34,136 nt of DNA. It comes from an uncultured Prevotella sp. GTDB lineage: Bacteria > Bacteroidota > Bacteroidia > Bacteroidales > Bacteroidaceae. Positions 22,494 to 30,628 of the stretch are shown here, in pieces. Within the stretch, counting starts at the first letter, position 1. Each line of letters begins with the position of its first letter. The notes beneath the pieces were generated by a model. That model had not been told where the DNA came from. It searched no databases and was given only the letters and a program-made list of their open reading frames with translations. The DNA lies in the NCBI GenBank assembly GCA_900555035.1, contig USJX01000028.1, positions 1 to 34,136 of the forward strand, written 5' to 3'. Position numbers and translations under genes: made by a program.

Positions 22494-22919
22494 ATGAAAG
22501 AGTTTAAATATACAATCGACGGAAAAGAGTATAAGGTTCAGATTGACGGTGTTGAGGGTAACATCGCAAGCGTGAACGTGAATGGCGAAGCTTACAAGGT
22601 TGAGATGGAACAGGAGGCTGAGCCAGAGAAGAAGAAGGTAGTGCTCGGTCAGCCAGCTGCTGCATCTGATGATGCTGAGGCTACTCCTGCTGCCAACGTA
22701 AATACAGCCAACGCTGTGAAGGCTCCTCTCCCTGGTACTATCACCAGCATCGAGGTGGCAGTTGGTCAGGAGGTAAAGGCAGGTGATACTGTTGTCGTTC
22801 TCGAGGCTATGAAGATGCAGAACAACATCGAGGCTGAGAAGGATGGCAAGGTTACAGCTATCTGCGTAAAGCCTGGTCAGGCTGTGCTCGAAGAGGATGC
22901 TCTCGTGGTTATCGAGTAA
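22494..22919 (+). CDS. Biotin carboxyl carrier protein of the decarboxylase/carboxylase
   Basis: The product has 141 residues. The N-terminal region (MKEFKYTIDGKEYKVQIDGV) is typical of decarboxylase gamma/biotin subunits. An Ala/Pro-rich flexible linker (about 52-75) leads to a C-terminal biotinyl domain with EAMKMQNNIEA, in which Lys107 is the predicted biotinylation site. It starts 10 bp after the 49-aa gene and is closed by a terminator. No membrane beta subunit (OadB/MmdB) or biotin carboxylase gene follows in this window. Confidence 0.93.
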   Translation: MKEFKYTIDGKEYKVQIDGVEGNIASVNVNGEAYKVEMEQEAEPEKKKVVLGQPAAASDDAEATPAANVNTANAVKAPLPGTITSIEVAVGQEVKAGDTVVVLEAMKMQNNIEAEKDGKVTAICVKPGQAVLEEDALVVIE

Positions 22920-22978
22920 TTTGAGAATTATACTTCCTGATTCGGGAATTTATGATTCGGGAATTTATAAAGAATATC

Positions 22979-23013
22979 AAAGGTCGCAAGCTACGATAGT
23001 TTGCGACCTTTTT
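22979..23013 (+). terminator. Terminator of the carboxylase operon
   Basis: AAAGGTCGCAA (22979-22989) pairs with TTGCGACCTTT (23001-23011), extended by inner CTA/TAG pairs and followed by T's. Just upstream, GATTCGGGAATTTAT is tandemly duplicated (22939-22953, 22954-22968). Confidence 0.92.
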
Positions 23014-23090
23014 CTATACTGCTGTATGAGCATAAACTGCTATACAAAGTATTTTTTTTACTAAAGAAAAAAGACATAAAGTACAATAAA

Positions 23091-23900
23091 ATGATAGATT
23101 TAACAGAAGAACAGATAAAAAGATACAGCCGCCACATCCTCCTTCAGGATGTAGGCCTCGAGGGACAGGAAAAGCTCCTCAATGCCAAGGTGCTCATCAT
23201 TGGTGCCGGCGGCTTGGGCTCTCCGATAGCCCTCTACCTCGCTGCGGCAGGCGTGGGACATATCGGTATCGTGGATGCCGATGTGGTTGACCTCAGCAAC
23301 CTGCAACGCCAGGTCATCCACCAGACCAAGGACTTGAACACTCCTAAGGTGGAAAGTGCCAAGGAGAAGATGGTTGCCATCAATCCTGATGTGGAGGTGA
23401 CAACATATCATACTTTCCTCGCCTCAGACAATGCCGAGGAAATCATCAAACCATGGGATTTCATCATCGATGCCACGGACAACTTCCCTGCGAAGTTCCT
23501 CATCAATGATGCCTGTGTGCGCCTGGGCAAGGCATTCTCGCATGGCGGCATCCTGAGATTCCAGGGCCAGACCTTTACTCACCTGCCAGGCACGGCATGT
23601 TACCGTTGCTTCTTCAAGGAACCACCTCCTGCAGGCACTGTTCCTACCAGTAGCCAGGCAGGAGTCCTTGGTGCCATCGCCGGTATGCTCGGAACCATCC
23701 AGGCTGCCGAGGCGTTGAAGTACTTCCTCGGTGTAGGCGACTTGCTCACCGACCGACTGCTCACCTTCGATGCCAAGACGATGAACTTCCGTACCATCAA
23801 GGTGAAGAAGCGTGCATCCTGCGAAATCTGCGGCGACCACCCTACCATCAATCATCTCATCGACTATGAGCAGGCTGCGTGTGATTTGAAACACCACTAA
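23091..23900 (+). CDS. MoeB/ThiF/HesA-family E1-like adenylyltransferase
   Basis: The product has 269 residues from the ATG at 23091. The frame is open from 23001, but that part overlaps the preceding terminator. The enzyme adenylates the C-terminal Gly of a ubiquitin-like sulfur carrier (MoaD or ThiS). The nucleotide-binding loop VLIIGAGGLGSPIALYLA is at about 30-47, VDLSNLQRQVIH and DATDNFPAKFLINDAC follow, and two zinc Cys pairs are visible (CYRCFF and CEICGDHP). No moa or thi genes are adjacent, so MoeB versus ThiF is undecided. Confidence 0.9.
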   Translation: MIDLTEEQIKRYSRHILLQDVGLEGQEKLLNAKVLIIGAGGLGSPIALYLAAAGVGHIGIVDADVVDLSNLQRQVIHQTKDLNTPKVESAKEKMVAINPDVEVTTYHTFLASDNAEEIIKPWDFIIDATDNFPAKFLINDACVRLGKAFSHGGILRFQGQTFTHLPGTACYRCFFKEPPPAGTVPTSSQAGVLGAIAGMLGTIQAAEALKYFLGVGDLLTDRLLTFDAKTMNFRTIKVKKRASCEICGDHPTINHLIDYEQAACDLKHH

Positions 23901-23942
23901 GATTTAGTGATTATTTATCAGTGATTATTTTCGCTATAGCTT

Positions 23943-24148
23943 ATGAAGATTAACGACGACGTTATCAAGGTTATTATCGAGCAAGCCAAAATGCTCACAC
24001 CGGTTGGGAGGTATTCGACTTCCTTCCCGAGAAGGATCTCTACCGTGCTGCCAAGGCATTGAAAAACTGGTTCCATAAATACGGAAACAGAAGAAACCGC
24101 CACAAGGCACGCATGAGAATAGAAAAGATTTGTATAACAAGAAAGTAA
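23943..24148 (+). pseudogene. Frameshifted small gene (about 68 aa if repaired)
   Basis: From ATG 23943 the frame reads MKINDDVIKVIIEQAK, then is lost at an A4 run (23988-23991). One extra A would continue in the frame WEVFDFLPEKDLYRAAKAL ... KICITRK, which ends at TAA 24146-24148. The joined protein is coherent (acidic N-half, Arg/Lys-rich C-half), suggesting a recent frameshift, a sequencing error in the homopolymer, or programmed slippage. Family unknown. It marks the boundary between core genes and the defence-like island. Confidence 0.55.
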
Positions 24149-24194
24149 AGTCACAATACTCAGCACCATCTGCCGGATATTGTGACTTTTTTTT
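24147..24194 (+). terminator. Terminator after the frameshifted small gene
   Basis: AAAGTCACAATA (24147-24158) pairs with TATTGTGACTTT (24178-24189), a 12-bp perfect stem with a 19-nt loop, followed by T's. The stem begins inside the stop codon. Confidence 0.85.
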
Positions 24195-24197
24195 CAG

Positions 24198-24278
24198 AAA
24201 CATCTCAAGCGAGACATCAAAAAAGATCCTCGCTACCGTGCTATGCGCACAATACTTGAAAGGTCGAACATAAAATAA
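24198..24278 (+). pseudogene. Possible 3' coding remnant
   Basis: Without a start codon, one frame reads KHLKRDIKKDPRYRAMRTIL.. to a TAA at 24276-24278. Its composition is protein-like, so it may be the 3' end of a decayed gene. The opposite strand just beyond herA (24372 down to 24233) also holds a protein-like open stretch (DKDIDYYLGAALGYEF...) with no start. Both look like debris at the island edge; confidence is low. Confidence 0.3.
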
Positions 24279-24369
24279 AACATTGCAGGTGGCTCAGGAA
24301 CGGGCAGAAAGTCCAAAAACTCGTAGCCCAGGGCAGCACCCAGATAATAGTCTATATCTTTATCCAGTA

Positions 24370-25968
24370 TCAAATAAGATGAGTAACCTTAATTTTCTTC
24401 CAATGTTTGCCGATGCCGAGGGTCATAGCCTGGGCATCCTTGGTTATCAGTTCACCCTTCTGCAAGCCAGCAATAGCTTGCTTCAGCTCCTGCAGAGCCA
24501 TGCCACTCACACCAAACAAATCCTTCAACACACCGTCATTCTGTTGCTGTTGCTTCATAATGAGTGGATATTGGGCATTGGCATAGAAATCAAAAGAGGC
24601 TTTCTTAAACGAATCCATATTCTGTGTAGCAAGGATGATGCTCATACCCTTGTTTCTACCCACAGCTATCAAGTTCTGCAAAGGCTTGTTTTCGAAACCA
24701 AGCATATAGTGAGCCTCATCGATGATGGTGAAATGGCGCAGCTCCACCCTCTCCTCATTCTTAGCCTGTGGAGGCAGTTGCTCATAGATATTGTTCAACT
24801 TAGATGTCACGAAATATACGATAGCCTTTGCCATGATACCTTCCTTGTCAAACTTTCCCAAGTCGATAATATAGCAACCTTTCACCAAATCCACTTTATC
24901 TTCCTCAGCAAAAATATTATTAAGAATCAACTGGTTCAAAACTGATTTTACACTATCCATGTCACCCTGTTTCTTCTCGGGCATCAACATCGTATAATGA
25001 TCAAAAACTTCCTGAAAGGTGATTGGTTTCTGGTTCTTTGCCTTGTAGGCTTTGATGATAGCTTCGCTCAGTCTGTTATCCATCAAAGCACCAATCTTAG
25101 CGGAAGATATAGCACAGATGGCATTTGCCAAGGTCGTGGAATACAGGTGGATTTCATTGACAGGCCTGCCAGTAAAGTCCTTGAACGGAGTAAACGGCAA
25201 AGGTTTCTCCATCGGATTCAAGATGGCAGAAGAATCGGTCTCAAACTTCGACAGCCAATCGGCATGGGCTGGATCTGAGAACTCCCCCTTGTAATCGAAC
25301 AAGAGGAAGTTGACAGGATAGTAGGTATCAGCCGATGCCATTCTGATTTGGTTGATGAGGACAGCCAGCAAATTTGACTTTCCTGAGCCAGTAGTTCCTG
25401 CCACCAATATCTGCGTATTGGCGATGGCTGTGCTATTAATATCGAGGGCAGCATCCATGCCATTCTCGTATTGTCCGACATAGAGATTCAACTCAGGAAT
25501 ATCCATCAACGACTTGCCACCTCGCAACGGACTATAGTGCAACCACTCATCTATGCCACCTTCTTCCATCAAGATGTTCTTGCCTCTCATCATCTCGCTA
25601 AAGAGCACCTTGCTCAGAAACGTTGAGTTCTGCCAGTCGGCATCAATGTCGCAATAACGCATTTTAATAAGAGCCACGAAAACTTCCTTTATGTTCGACT
25701 TGGTAAAGAACGAACCACCCAATGGCTGCATACCAGCTGAGGTTTGAAGTTCCTCTACCTTTGCCTTGCTCCTTGGCGTCTTATCGCTCAATCCAACGAG
25801 GAGGCAGATTCGCATAACCGTAGTAAAGTTCAGTACTACAGGGCGAACCATATCTGAGTAATCCGAAAGGTTCAGTTTCTGCTCGATAGCATATTTCACT
25901 TCTTCAAGCAAATCATGAGTTCCCTCCAGAATTCTCATTCCCTCAAGTTTTATATCTTGTACATTCAT
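24370..25968 (-). CDS. DndE-HerA fusion: DNA-translocase-type ATPase with N-terminal DndE-like domain
   Basis: The product has 532 residues. Residues about 20-110 resemble DndE: NFTTVMRICLLVGLSDKTP, then GGSFFTKSNIKEVFVALIKMR, matching the family's N..V..R.A...SL and FGG...DIY.ALLKQR pattern. DndE is a small DNA-binding partner in phosphorothioation systems. Residues about 160-532 are a HerA/FtsK-class ATPase with Walker A GTTGSGKS (191-198), Walker B FTIIDEAH (413-420) and an ATQNMDS sensor. HerA rings pump DNA and often work with nucleases in phage defence. It is last in the five-gene operon, starting 5 nt after the DndD-like stop. The DndE assignment is by pattern only. Confidence 0.82.
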   Translation of the reverse strand: MNVQDIKLEGMRILEGTHDLLEEVKYAIEQKLNLSDYSDMVRPVVLNFTTVMRICLLVGLSDKTPRSKAKVEELQTSAGMQPLGGSFFTKSNIKEVFVALIKMRYCDIDADWQNSTFLSKVLFSEMMRGKNILMEEGGIDEWLHYSPLRGGKSLMDIPELNLYVGQYENGMDAALDINSTAIANTQILVAGTTGSGKSNLLAVLINQIRMASADTYYPVNFLLFDYKGEFSDPAHADWLSKFETDSSAILNPMEKPLPFTPFKDFTGRPVNEIHLYSTTLANAICAISSAKIGALMDNRLSEAIIKAYKAKNQKPITFQEVFDHYTMLMPEKKQGDMDSVKSVLNQLILNNIFAEEDKVDLVKGCYIIDLGKFDKEGIMAKAIVYFVTSKLNNIYEQLPPQAKNEERVELRHFTIIDEAHYMLGFENKPLQNLIAVGRNKGMSIILATQNMDSFKKASFDFYANAQYPLIMKQQQQNDGVLKDLFGVSGMALQELKQAIAGLQKGELITKDAQAMTLGIGKHWKKIKVTHLI

Positions 25969-25973
25969 TTCTT

Positions 25974-27989
25974 CTAGAAATCGTAAATTTGTAATCCAAA
26001 GTAATCCTCACTTACCGTGGTACACTGTTGTTCCTGGTCTCTATGCAAGGTATAGGTCCTTGCCACGTATGCCACGATTTTCTTGAAATCCGTCTCGGTA
26101 GTGATCTCCGTATCCGTACTGAGCAAAATAGTTTGATGAGCCAGGTCTGGGAAGTATCGATTGATGATTACCTCTCGGCTCTCCTTGTCGAGTACACCCA
26201 TCACGGTGTCTATCATCACAGGCGGGTCGTAGTCACCCAACTCATACAGCACTTTCAAAAGTACTTGCATCACCGTCTGCTTGGCACCGGCATTCAACTG
26301 GCTCAGATAAATCTCGTTGCCATTCTTGTGGAATATCTTGAAGGATATTTCCTCGGAATCATCGGCTGACAATTCTACCCTACCGATATAGCCAGCATAA
26401 ATCACCAAGTTGATGTTCAACTGCTCCTTCATCATGCGTTCAATGCTCGCCTTCTTGGCTTGCAGCAATTTTCTCGACAGGGTCTTGAAGAAACCAGGCA
26501 ACTTGCAAAGCATGTCATACTGTGGATCTGGCACTTGCGGCATATCATAATCGTAAGTGGAGATTTTCTTCTCCAGTTCCTTGATGCTTGCTTTCTTCTC
26601 TGCTATCTTGGCTTTTATTTCCTCTATTCTTCGGTCGTTGGCCTCATAGAGTTCGATGATGCTATAGTCGCTTCCTGTCAAGGCTCGCTTATACTCTTCG
26701 AGTTGCTCTTTTTTCTTTGGCATGTCCACCAGTTCAAGATCCAAATTCTCACGTCGCTCATCCAGGGCTATATAAGGATTTGAATAGGATTGCTGCACGA
26801 GATTCTTCAGCACGCTGACATCCTTGTCGCTCAGATAGCTAAACTTGTCATTGTAGTCTTCGCTCGCATCTTGTGCCTTTTTGATTTCAGCTATAATCTC
26901 CGAGATAGACACCTCGGCAAGTTGTGGATACTTTGCTTTCAATAGTTCCACCACTTCTTGCGTCACCTTTTCTATCTGTTGGTCGTTCAAAATGTTTCCC
27001 CTTGCCGAAGCCACCTGCTCCTTCTCGTTCAGAATGAGTTCCACTTCCGTACTGATGATGTTGGCTACTTTCGGCAGGAAGACTCTCAGTTCCAAGTCCT
27101 TCGAGATAGCCTCGGCATCCTGTCTGTATTCCTTCTCCTTCTGATAGTAACTGTTGATACTCTCCTCTATCTGGCGCATCTTGTCACGTATCACCTCGTC
27201 TGAGTTTCTACCTTCTTTCAGTTGCTCATATTGCTGTTTGTGGTCGTTGGCATAGTTCAATGCATCGTTGTAAGCATCGTTGAGACTTGCCACCTCCCTT
27301 TCCATCTCCACCTTCTGCTTGGTCAGTTTCAGGTATTCGGCACGCAGGTTCTCGTTCTCCAAGCGTTCCGCCTTTTTCTCGTCGAGATAAGCCGAGGCTG
27401 CATTTTGCAACTGAGTGTATTTATTGAAACCCATCACCGAATTGATGTTCTTCATGATGAGCTTGTTGATTTGCTCTTCCTTCACGAGGTCGGAAGTCTT
27501 CATGGCATCAAAGAGGAAATAGTTGCTCAATTCGGCAGGCAGATTGGCAGAGATAATCTTGTTGACTATCGCTTCATTGGTGCTGCGTTTGACAGCCGTA
27601 GAACCAGTACCGTAAGTATAACTGTTACCATTCATATTGAGCACGTTGCTCTCCTGTATCTTGCCATCAACAAACTTATAGGCACGGCGCAACCTATAGG
27701 GCGTTTCCTGTCCTAGCACCACCCCAGAGAAAGTAATCTCCAGCATGATGGTCTTGCCTTCTATACCACTCTCGTTCTTTACCCCCGAATTGAAGATTTC
27801 CTCAAACTGTCGTTTGTTGGATATCTTCAATCCATAGAGTGCAGAATAGATGGCATCGAAGAGCGTAGTTTTACCACAACCGTTGGCACCACCTATCAAG
27901 ATGATGGGACGGTCGCTCGATACCTCTAAGTTTAAGTCCAACTTTCTGTAGGTCTTATAATTCTCTATGTAGATACGCTTCAGTTTCAT
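25974..27989 (-). CDS. DndD-like SMC/Rad50-type ATPase
   Basis: The product has 671 residues. The N-terminus MKLKRIYIENYKTYRKLDLN and Walker A GANGCGKT (34-41) are typical of the Rad50/RecF/DndD ABC class. NYFLFDAMKTSDL near residue 160 corresponds to the DndD FFDG-like segment. A long coiled coil spans about 195-500. The C-terminal lobe has a signature-like LSQLNAGAKQ and Walker B PPVMIDTVMGVLD. In Dnd systems DndD is thought to couple ATP hydrolysis to DNA nicking or opening. Here no DndC sulfur transferase is present, so the role probably serves the neighbouring methyltransferase/helicase. Its ATG overlaps the 74-aa gene's stop by one nucleotide (TAATG). Confidence 0.85.
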   Translation of the reverse strand: MKLKRIYIENYKTYRKLDLNLEVSSDRPIILIGGANGCGKTTLFDAIYSALYGLKISNKRQFEEIFNSGVKNESGIEGKTIMLEITFSGVVLGQETPYRLRRAYKFVDGKIQESNVLNMNGNSYTYGTGSTAVKRSTNEAIVNKIISANLPAELSNYFLFDAMKTSDLVKEEQINKLIMKNINSVMGFNKYTQLQNAASAYLDEKKAERLENENLRAEYLKLTKQKVEMEREVASLNDAYNDALNYANDHKQQYEQLKEGRNSDEVIRDKMRQIEESINSYYQKEKEYRQDAEAISKDLELRVFLPKVANIISTEVELILNEKEQVASARGNILNDQQIEKVTQEVVELLKAKYPQLAEVSISEIIAEIKKAQDASEDYNDKFSYLSDKDVSVLKNLVQQSYSNPYIALDERRENLDLELVDMPKKKEQLEEYKRALTGSDYSIIELYEANDRRIEEIKAKIAEKKASIKELEKKISTYDYDMPQVPDPQYDMLCKLPGFFKTLSRKLLQAKKASIERMMKEQLNINLVIYAGYIGRVELSADDSEEISFKIFHKNGNEIYLSQLNAGAKQTVMQVLLKVLYELGDYDPPVMIDTVMGVLDKESREVIINRYFPDLAHQTILLSTDTEITTETDFKKIVAYVARTYTLHRDQEQQCTTVSEDYFGLQIYDF

Positions 27990-28213
27990 TACTTCTTAAT
28001 TTCTTTGAGAGCCTTCTTGAGTATTCTTGTCACCTTCTTTTCCTCAAGACTTGGCTCATTTTGGTTATTACGCTCTTCATGGAAAGGCTTGAGGATATAA
28101 TCCTTAAGCCATTCAGCATCTATACCCTCCGATTGGCATGCACTCTCTATGAGTTGCATGTCTTCCTGCCTGATTCCATAGTTCAGGAATGTTCTGTCCA
28201 AGCTTTTCTTCAT
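27989..28213 (-). CDS. Small helical protein of the defence-like operon, 74 aa
   Basis: The product is soluble and highly charged: MKKSLDRTFLNYGIRQEDMQ at the N-terminus, a central EGIDAEWLKDYILKPFHEER, and a Lys-rich end (ILKKALKEIKK). No enzyme motif or membrane segment is visible. The start follows ATAATAAGGT, lies 29 nt after the res stop, and its stop overlaps the dndD-like start, so it is translationally coupled. By position it may be an adaptor between the Res helicase and the DndD/HerA ATPases; that is inference. Confidence 0.8.
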   Translation of the reverse strand: MKKSLDRTFLNYGIRQEDMQLIESACQSEGIDAEWLKDYILKPFHEERNNQNEPSLEEKKVTRILKKALKEIKK

Positions 28214-28242
28214 ACCTTATTATATATGATTACCTTATTATA

Positions 28243-30615
28243 TTATAGGGTTTCCAGATGCAATGCCGACCACCCATCTATACTGTCGGTGTTATCGATA
28301 ATGCCTCCAGGATAATACCAGTTGCTCGTGCCCTCGTCTTTGATGAGCACGCCACCCACAATCTTCTTGTCTGTAGCTTGATAACTGGAGATGTAATCCA
28401 AGAGGGCATTGTTCTTTTCTGGCGCATCCGCATCGCTGCCCTTGGTTTTGGTGTCGAAGAGGCAGATGGTACCCGACTTCAATCTGACGATGAAATCCAC
28501 ATAGAAACAACGTTTTCTACTCCCTGAATCCGTATAAGGCACGGCGAAATGCTGTTTTCCCTCGTCTCCATTCTTGTACCACCACTCCACATATTCCATC
28601 TTGTCATCCAACCAACGTGCAAATTCTTGCTCGGGTCTCGATGCCGTAATCTGCTCAAAATAAGGATACAAGGCATGGTTGAAGATTTCGCCTTCCGTGG
28701 TTCTCACCATTGCCGCATTATAGAGACGAGTCTCCGGCACTTGCCATACAGACTGCTGATATTCCATCGACACCTCCTTGGCATTTCTCTTCAGCGTAGC
28801 CTCGTAGGTAACCAACGCCTTACGTATCAATTCCTCGAAGCGCGGACGGTTCTGATGATAGAGCACCACCTTAGGCACATCCATCGAAAAGACTTGCAGG
28901 TATTCCTCCAAGGCACTCTCGATGGCTCCTTGCAAGACTGGCGTACTGTCAAATTTAGAGAACCCACCCACATTCTTACGGCAGAATAGCGTAAAGAGAT
29001 TCTGCAATTCTGAAGCGTTCAGAGCCAACCTTGCCTTGTCTGTTATCTCCACGATGCCCGAGTCACCCGTCAATGGGGTGTCCTTCGGGATAGCCACCAA
29101 GATTCTTGATACATCGGTCTGCACGCCATGTCGCTTAGCATTGTAGCGATTCAACTTGATTTTGGCATCCATGTCTGCCTCCTTTTTTTTCGCCTCGACA
29201 GCATCCTCTGTCTCACCATCATCCTCAAAGAAATCTTCTGCAGAGAAGAGCAACAATGGGTTTTGTTCCCATTCCCGTTCCATGATCTTATAGAAGATGC
29301 TGCGGAACTGGGAGCCCAAGCGGTTTCTTGTTGCCCCATGCTTATCCGTATAATAGGAACGGAGCGTGATGTTCGGCAAGTCTTTCTTGCGATTGGCATA
29401 GAGTGTACTGATATAGTTCATGTCATCACCAACAATGCTAATCATATCTGCCGCCAAATCTGTATAAACATAGCCATAGTTCAAACATTCATTTTGGTAG
29501 AAATGCTGTTCAGGCATACGCAAGATACGTCCCACGGTCTGAGTGGTAAAAGTCATGCTCTGCAATTCTCTGAATATCAGAAGGACAGAGGCACGAGGAC
29601 AATCCCATCCCAAGGCTATGGCCTGCTTGAACAGCAACACCTCGGTAATATCATCAGAATGAGTGATATTCTGAAGATTGGGCGATTTATCTTTTGATAG
29701 CCACACAGCCAACCTGCCATTTGCCACGCTTATGTCGCAAACCTGTTCTAAGTAGGCTTGCATCTCCTCGGCGATGGTCTTGTCCTTCGACGACATAGAT
29801 TCGCTGCTATCGTTAGGCAACTGAATGAGCAACAGCGGATTGATGCCATATTCCTTGTAAGCCTCAGCCAACTCTTTACGCTTGTCAAGTGCTTTCTTCA
29901 AGAGTCGCTGGTTAACCGTCAGTTCCGACTGTTCCTTACTGCTCTTTACATTCGGATTCAGTTCAATGCCCTTCTTAATCATTTCTTCATTGATTACATC
30001 TTGGCGTTTCACAAGAAGCGCATGATAGCTTTGGGTGACTGGCGTTGCTGATACACGAAGTTCTATGTGTGGCTGGATAGCTTGCAATACCATCTCGCTT
30101 TTCTTGGCATTACGTCCGGCAAACATGTGTTCCTCGTCTATGATAACCACCACTGGCAGATGCTGCTCTATCTTGGTCTTTCGTATCAGTTCGTAGAGCG
30201 TGCGGTTCTGCTCATTATCACGTATCATCACGGCATTATCCTTATTGATGCTCTCCCAGTTCAAAAAGAGCACATCGCCAGGATGCAGACCATCTACATG
30301 ATCACACTCATCAAACATAACAGGACGCAACGATCTTCGTTCACTAAAGAAATTGCGCATGGAGCGATAACTCTGCTGATGCAACTTGTTAGGAGCAATC
30401 CAAACCCAAGCTACACGAGAATATCGGCATTGCCCATTCATAGGTAGGTCACGAGTCAGCTCATCCAGCAAGGTACTCACCATCACCGTTTTTCCTGCTC
30501 CTGTAGGAGCCTTGAATATCAACTTTTGGCGGTCTTCAGAATCATTGAGCATGTCAATCATCTTCTGTTTCAGTTCACGCACCGCCTTTTTCTGGTAATC
30601 TCGTAGTTCTATCAT
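28243..30615 (-). CDS. Type III restriction-like DEAD/DEAH helicase with PD-(D/E)xK-like nuclease end (Res)
   Basis: The product has 790 residues. Superfamily 2 helicase motifs appear in order: LRDYQKKAV (Q-like), motif I APTGAGKT (36-43), motif II IIDEEH, motif III VSATPV and motif VI QTVGRILRMP. The C-terminal about 130 residues contain EQEFARWLDD, FYVDFIVRLKSGTICLFDTKTKG and a terminal WYYPGG segment. The VDF...FDTK arrangement fits the PD-(D/E)xK nuclease of type III Res subunits. It directly follows mod, and its start has a strong Shine-Dalgarno (AAGGAGG, overlapping the mod stop). It probably acts with Mod to cut unmodified DNA, possibly under control of the downstream ATPases. Confidence 0.88.
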   Translation of the reverse strand: MIELRDYQKKAVRELKQKMIDMLNDSEDRQKLIFKAPTGAGKTVMVSTLLDELTRDLPMNGQCRYSRVAWVWIAPNKLHQQSYRSMRNFFSERRSLRPVMFDECDHVDGLHPGDVLFLNWESINKDNAVMIRDNEQNRTLYELIRKTKIEQHLPVVVIIDEEHMFAGRNAKKSEMVLQAIQPHIELRVSATPVTQSYHALLVKRQDVINEEMIKKGIELNPNVKSSKEQSELTVNQRLLKKALDKRKELAEAYKEYGINPLLLIQLPNDSSESMSSKDKTIAEEMQAYLEQVCDISVANGRLAVWLSKDKSPNLQNITHSDDITEVLLFKQAIALGWDCPRASVLLIFRELQSMTFTTQTVGRILRMPEQHFYQNECLNYGYVYTDLAADMISIVGDDMNYISTLYANRKKDLPNITLRSYYTDKHGATRNRLGSQFRSIFYKIMEREWEQNPLLLFSAEDFFEDDGETEDAVEAKKKEADMDAKIKLNRYNAKRHGVQTDVSRILVAIPKDTPLTGDSGIVEITDKARLALNASELQNLFTLFCRKNVGGFSKFDSTPVLQGAIESALEEYLQVFSMDVPKVVLYHQNRPRFEELIRKALVTYEATLKRNAKEVSMEYQQSVWQVPETRLYNAAMVRTTEGEIFNHALYPYFEQITASRPEQEFARWLDDKMEYVEWWYKNGDEGKQHFAVPYTDSGSRKRCFYVDFIVRLKSGTICLFDTKTKGSDADAPEKNNALLDYISSYQATDKKIVGGVLIKDEGTSNWYYPGGIIDNTDSIDGWSALHLETL

Positions 30616-30628
30616 TGTCGTTACCTCC

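Noticed and set aside
23001..23090. Extended N-terminus of the MoeB/ThiF protein from an ATG at 23001
   Set aside because: It would start inside the terminator of the previous operon and add residues not seen in the family; the ATG at 23091 fits.
24233..24372. Open minus-strand stretch just past herA (DKDIDYYLGAALGYEF...)
   Set aside because: It is protein-like in composition but has no start codon and overlaps other remnants; it cannot be told from chance or debris.
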